From positions 124,001 through 188,000 of the forward strand of contig NZ_UNOZ01000037.1 of the NCBI RefSeq assembly GCF_900536025.1: a stretch of 64,000 nucleotides of DNA, read 5' to 3'. The notes beneath the pieces were generated by a model. It was not told the DNA's origin, searched no databases, and worked only from the letters and a program-made list of their open reading frames with translations. Positions 63,299 to 64,000 of the stretch are shown one piece after another (position 1 is the first letter of the stretch; the number at the start of each line of letters is the position of its first letter). Both the position numbers and the translations under genes were made by a program. Origin of the DNA: Pseudomonas reidholzensis. Lineage in GTDB: Bacteria > Pseudomonadota > Gammaproteobacteria > Pseudomonadales > Pseudomonadaceae.

Positions 63299-64000
63299 AT
63301 GACGCTTGTCAAACTGACTTCCGTGGCTGTGCTGGCAGTGGCCCTGAGCGCCTGCCAAAGCCTCTTCGCACCCAACTATCGGGCCCCGCTCGAGGTCAAG
63401 CGCGAAGCCTGGGAGCACGTCAAGCCGGGCTGCAGCGAGAGCGACTGCCCGCTGGTGAACATCGACACCGTGCACTTCCCTGACCTGCCCAAGCTCGACG
63501 CCATCGTCGAGAGCCGCCTGCTGCAACTGACCGAGGACAACCAGCGCAGCACCACCCCGACCTCGCTCAAGGCCTATGAAACGCAGTACCTGGCCAGCGC
63601 CGAGAAGCGCAACAGCAGCTACCTGCAAGCCAAGGTACGCGAGCAGCATGACGGGCTGGTGATCGTCGAATTCTCCAGCTACCTGGACAGCGGTGGCGCC
63701 CACGGCATGCCCGGGCGCGCCTTCATCAACTATTCGCGCAAGCAGGACAAGGTCCTGACCCTGCAGGACATGCTGGTGGCCGGCCAGGAAGAGACGTTCT
63801 GGAAGACCGTCGAAGAGTCGCACCGGGCCTGGATGATCAGCACCGGCATGGACAAGGACGCGGAATTCGTCAAGACCTGGCCGTTCAAGAAGTCCCCGCA
63901 CATCGCCCTGACCTATGGTGCGGTCGTGGTGAAGTACGAGGTCTATGCCATTGCGCCCTACTCCATGGGCCACATCGAACTGAAAATCCCCTACCCGCGC
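63299..64000 (+). CDS. DUF3298/RsiV-type lipoprotein, partial (window end)
   Basis: Open for 234 codons without a stop to the last base, so the gene is cut by the window. It has a lipoprotein signal: lipobox LSAC (Cys19) after MTLVKLTSVAVLAVALSA. The body contains CPLVNIDTVHFPDLPKLDAI, EFSSYLDSGGAHGMPGRAFI and DKVLTLQDMLVAG, typical of the DUF3298 / RsiV-like family of cell-envelope proteins. The function is unknown; B. subtilis RsiV binds lysozyme, but this lacks an anti-sigma segment in the visible part. Confidence 0.8.
   Translation, partial: MTLVKLTSVAVLAVALSACQSLFAPNYRAPLEVKREAWEHVKPGCSESDCPLVNIDTVHFPDLPKLDAIVESRLLQLTEDNQRSTTPTSLKAYETQYLASAEKRNSSYLQAKVREQHDGLVIVEFSSYLDSGGAHGMPGRAFINYSRKQDKVLTLQDMLVAGQEETFWKTVEESHRAWMISTGMDKDAEFVKTWPFKKSPHIALTYGAVVVKYEVYAIAPYSMGHIELKIPYPR

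Overview
The window is a 64-kb piece of a Pseudomonas chromosome, most likely from the P. putida group. The evidence is the high-GC coding style, the scattered REP hairpins of the P. putida type (cttcgcgggnaanccgctcccacag and its inverted partner), an azurin gene with an Anr-type box, a braC/livHMGF branched-chain amino acid transport locus, and the gammaproteobacterial core order rpsF-rpsR-rplI-dnaB, rlmB-rnr, purA-hisZ-hflC-hflK-hflX-hfq-miaA-mutL-amiB-tsaE-nnr / queG, orn / rsgA, psd, serB, parC, parE and nudF-yqiB-cpdA-yqiA. It is essentially core genome. I see no transposase, integrase, phage gene or CRISPR array.

Layout. 0-4.3 kb: a secreted tandem-repeat protein, a FabR/DesT-type TetR regulator, an AGE-family epimerase/isomerase, an unknown small protein, a YdfG-like dehydrogenase, then about 600 bp of non-coding DNA rich in DnaA boxes. 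4.3-9.9 kb: the livF-livG-livM-livH-braC transport operon (minus strand), with a near-perfect sigma-54 promoter upstream of braC. 9.9-13.4 kb: pncB-nadE (NAD salvage), azurin, a 29-codon small ORF and a LOG-family phosphoribohydrolase. 13.5-23.3 kb (minus): a YgiQ radical SAM protein, dnaB, the rplI / DUF2232 / rpsR / rpsF operon with a clear promoter, and rlmB-rnr. 23.4-28.7 kb: two identical tRNA-Leu(CAG) genes with promoter and terminator, a ferric-iron-type ABC binding protein and permease without an ATPase gene, and a chemoreceptor. 28.8-41 kb (minus): purA, hisZ, hflC, hflK, hflX, hfq, miaA, mutL, amiB, tsaE and nnr, tightly packed and several overlapping by 1-13 bp. 41-53 kb: queG, a TRIC-like membrane protein, orn, rsgA, motB-motA, an HDOD-domain protein, a rhodanese, psd, serB and an AhpA/Smp-like membrane protein. 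53-54 kb: an intergenic region with a long inverted repeat enclosing a REP pair. 54-64 kb (minus): a PqiC-like lipoprotein, parC, a retropepsin-like protease, a phytase-like esterase, parE, yqiA, cpdA, yqiB and nudF, then on the plus strand a lipoprotein of the DUF3298/RsiV type cut by the window end.

Most genes are housekeeping: replication and topology (dnaB, parC, parE, mutL), translation and RNA turnover (rpsF, rpsR, rplI, rlmB, rnr, orn, hfq, miaA, queG, rsgA, hflX), membrane quality control (hflK, hflC) and nucleotide/NAD metabolism (purA, pncB, nadE, nnr, nudF). The least explained parts are non-coding or small: the DnaA-box cluster at 3.9-4.3 kb, the sigma-54 promoter with an NtrC-like site between braC and pncB, the small ORF behind a TTGTATACAA palindrome at 12.5 kb, the 45-bp tandem-repeat gene at the left end, and the inverted repeat near 53.4 kb. 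None of these amounts to a clearly new multi-gene system.
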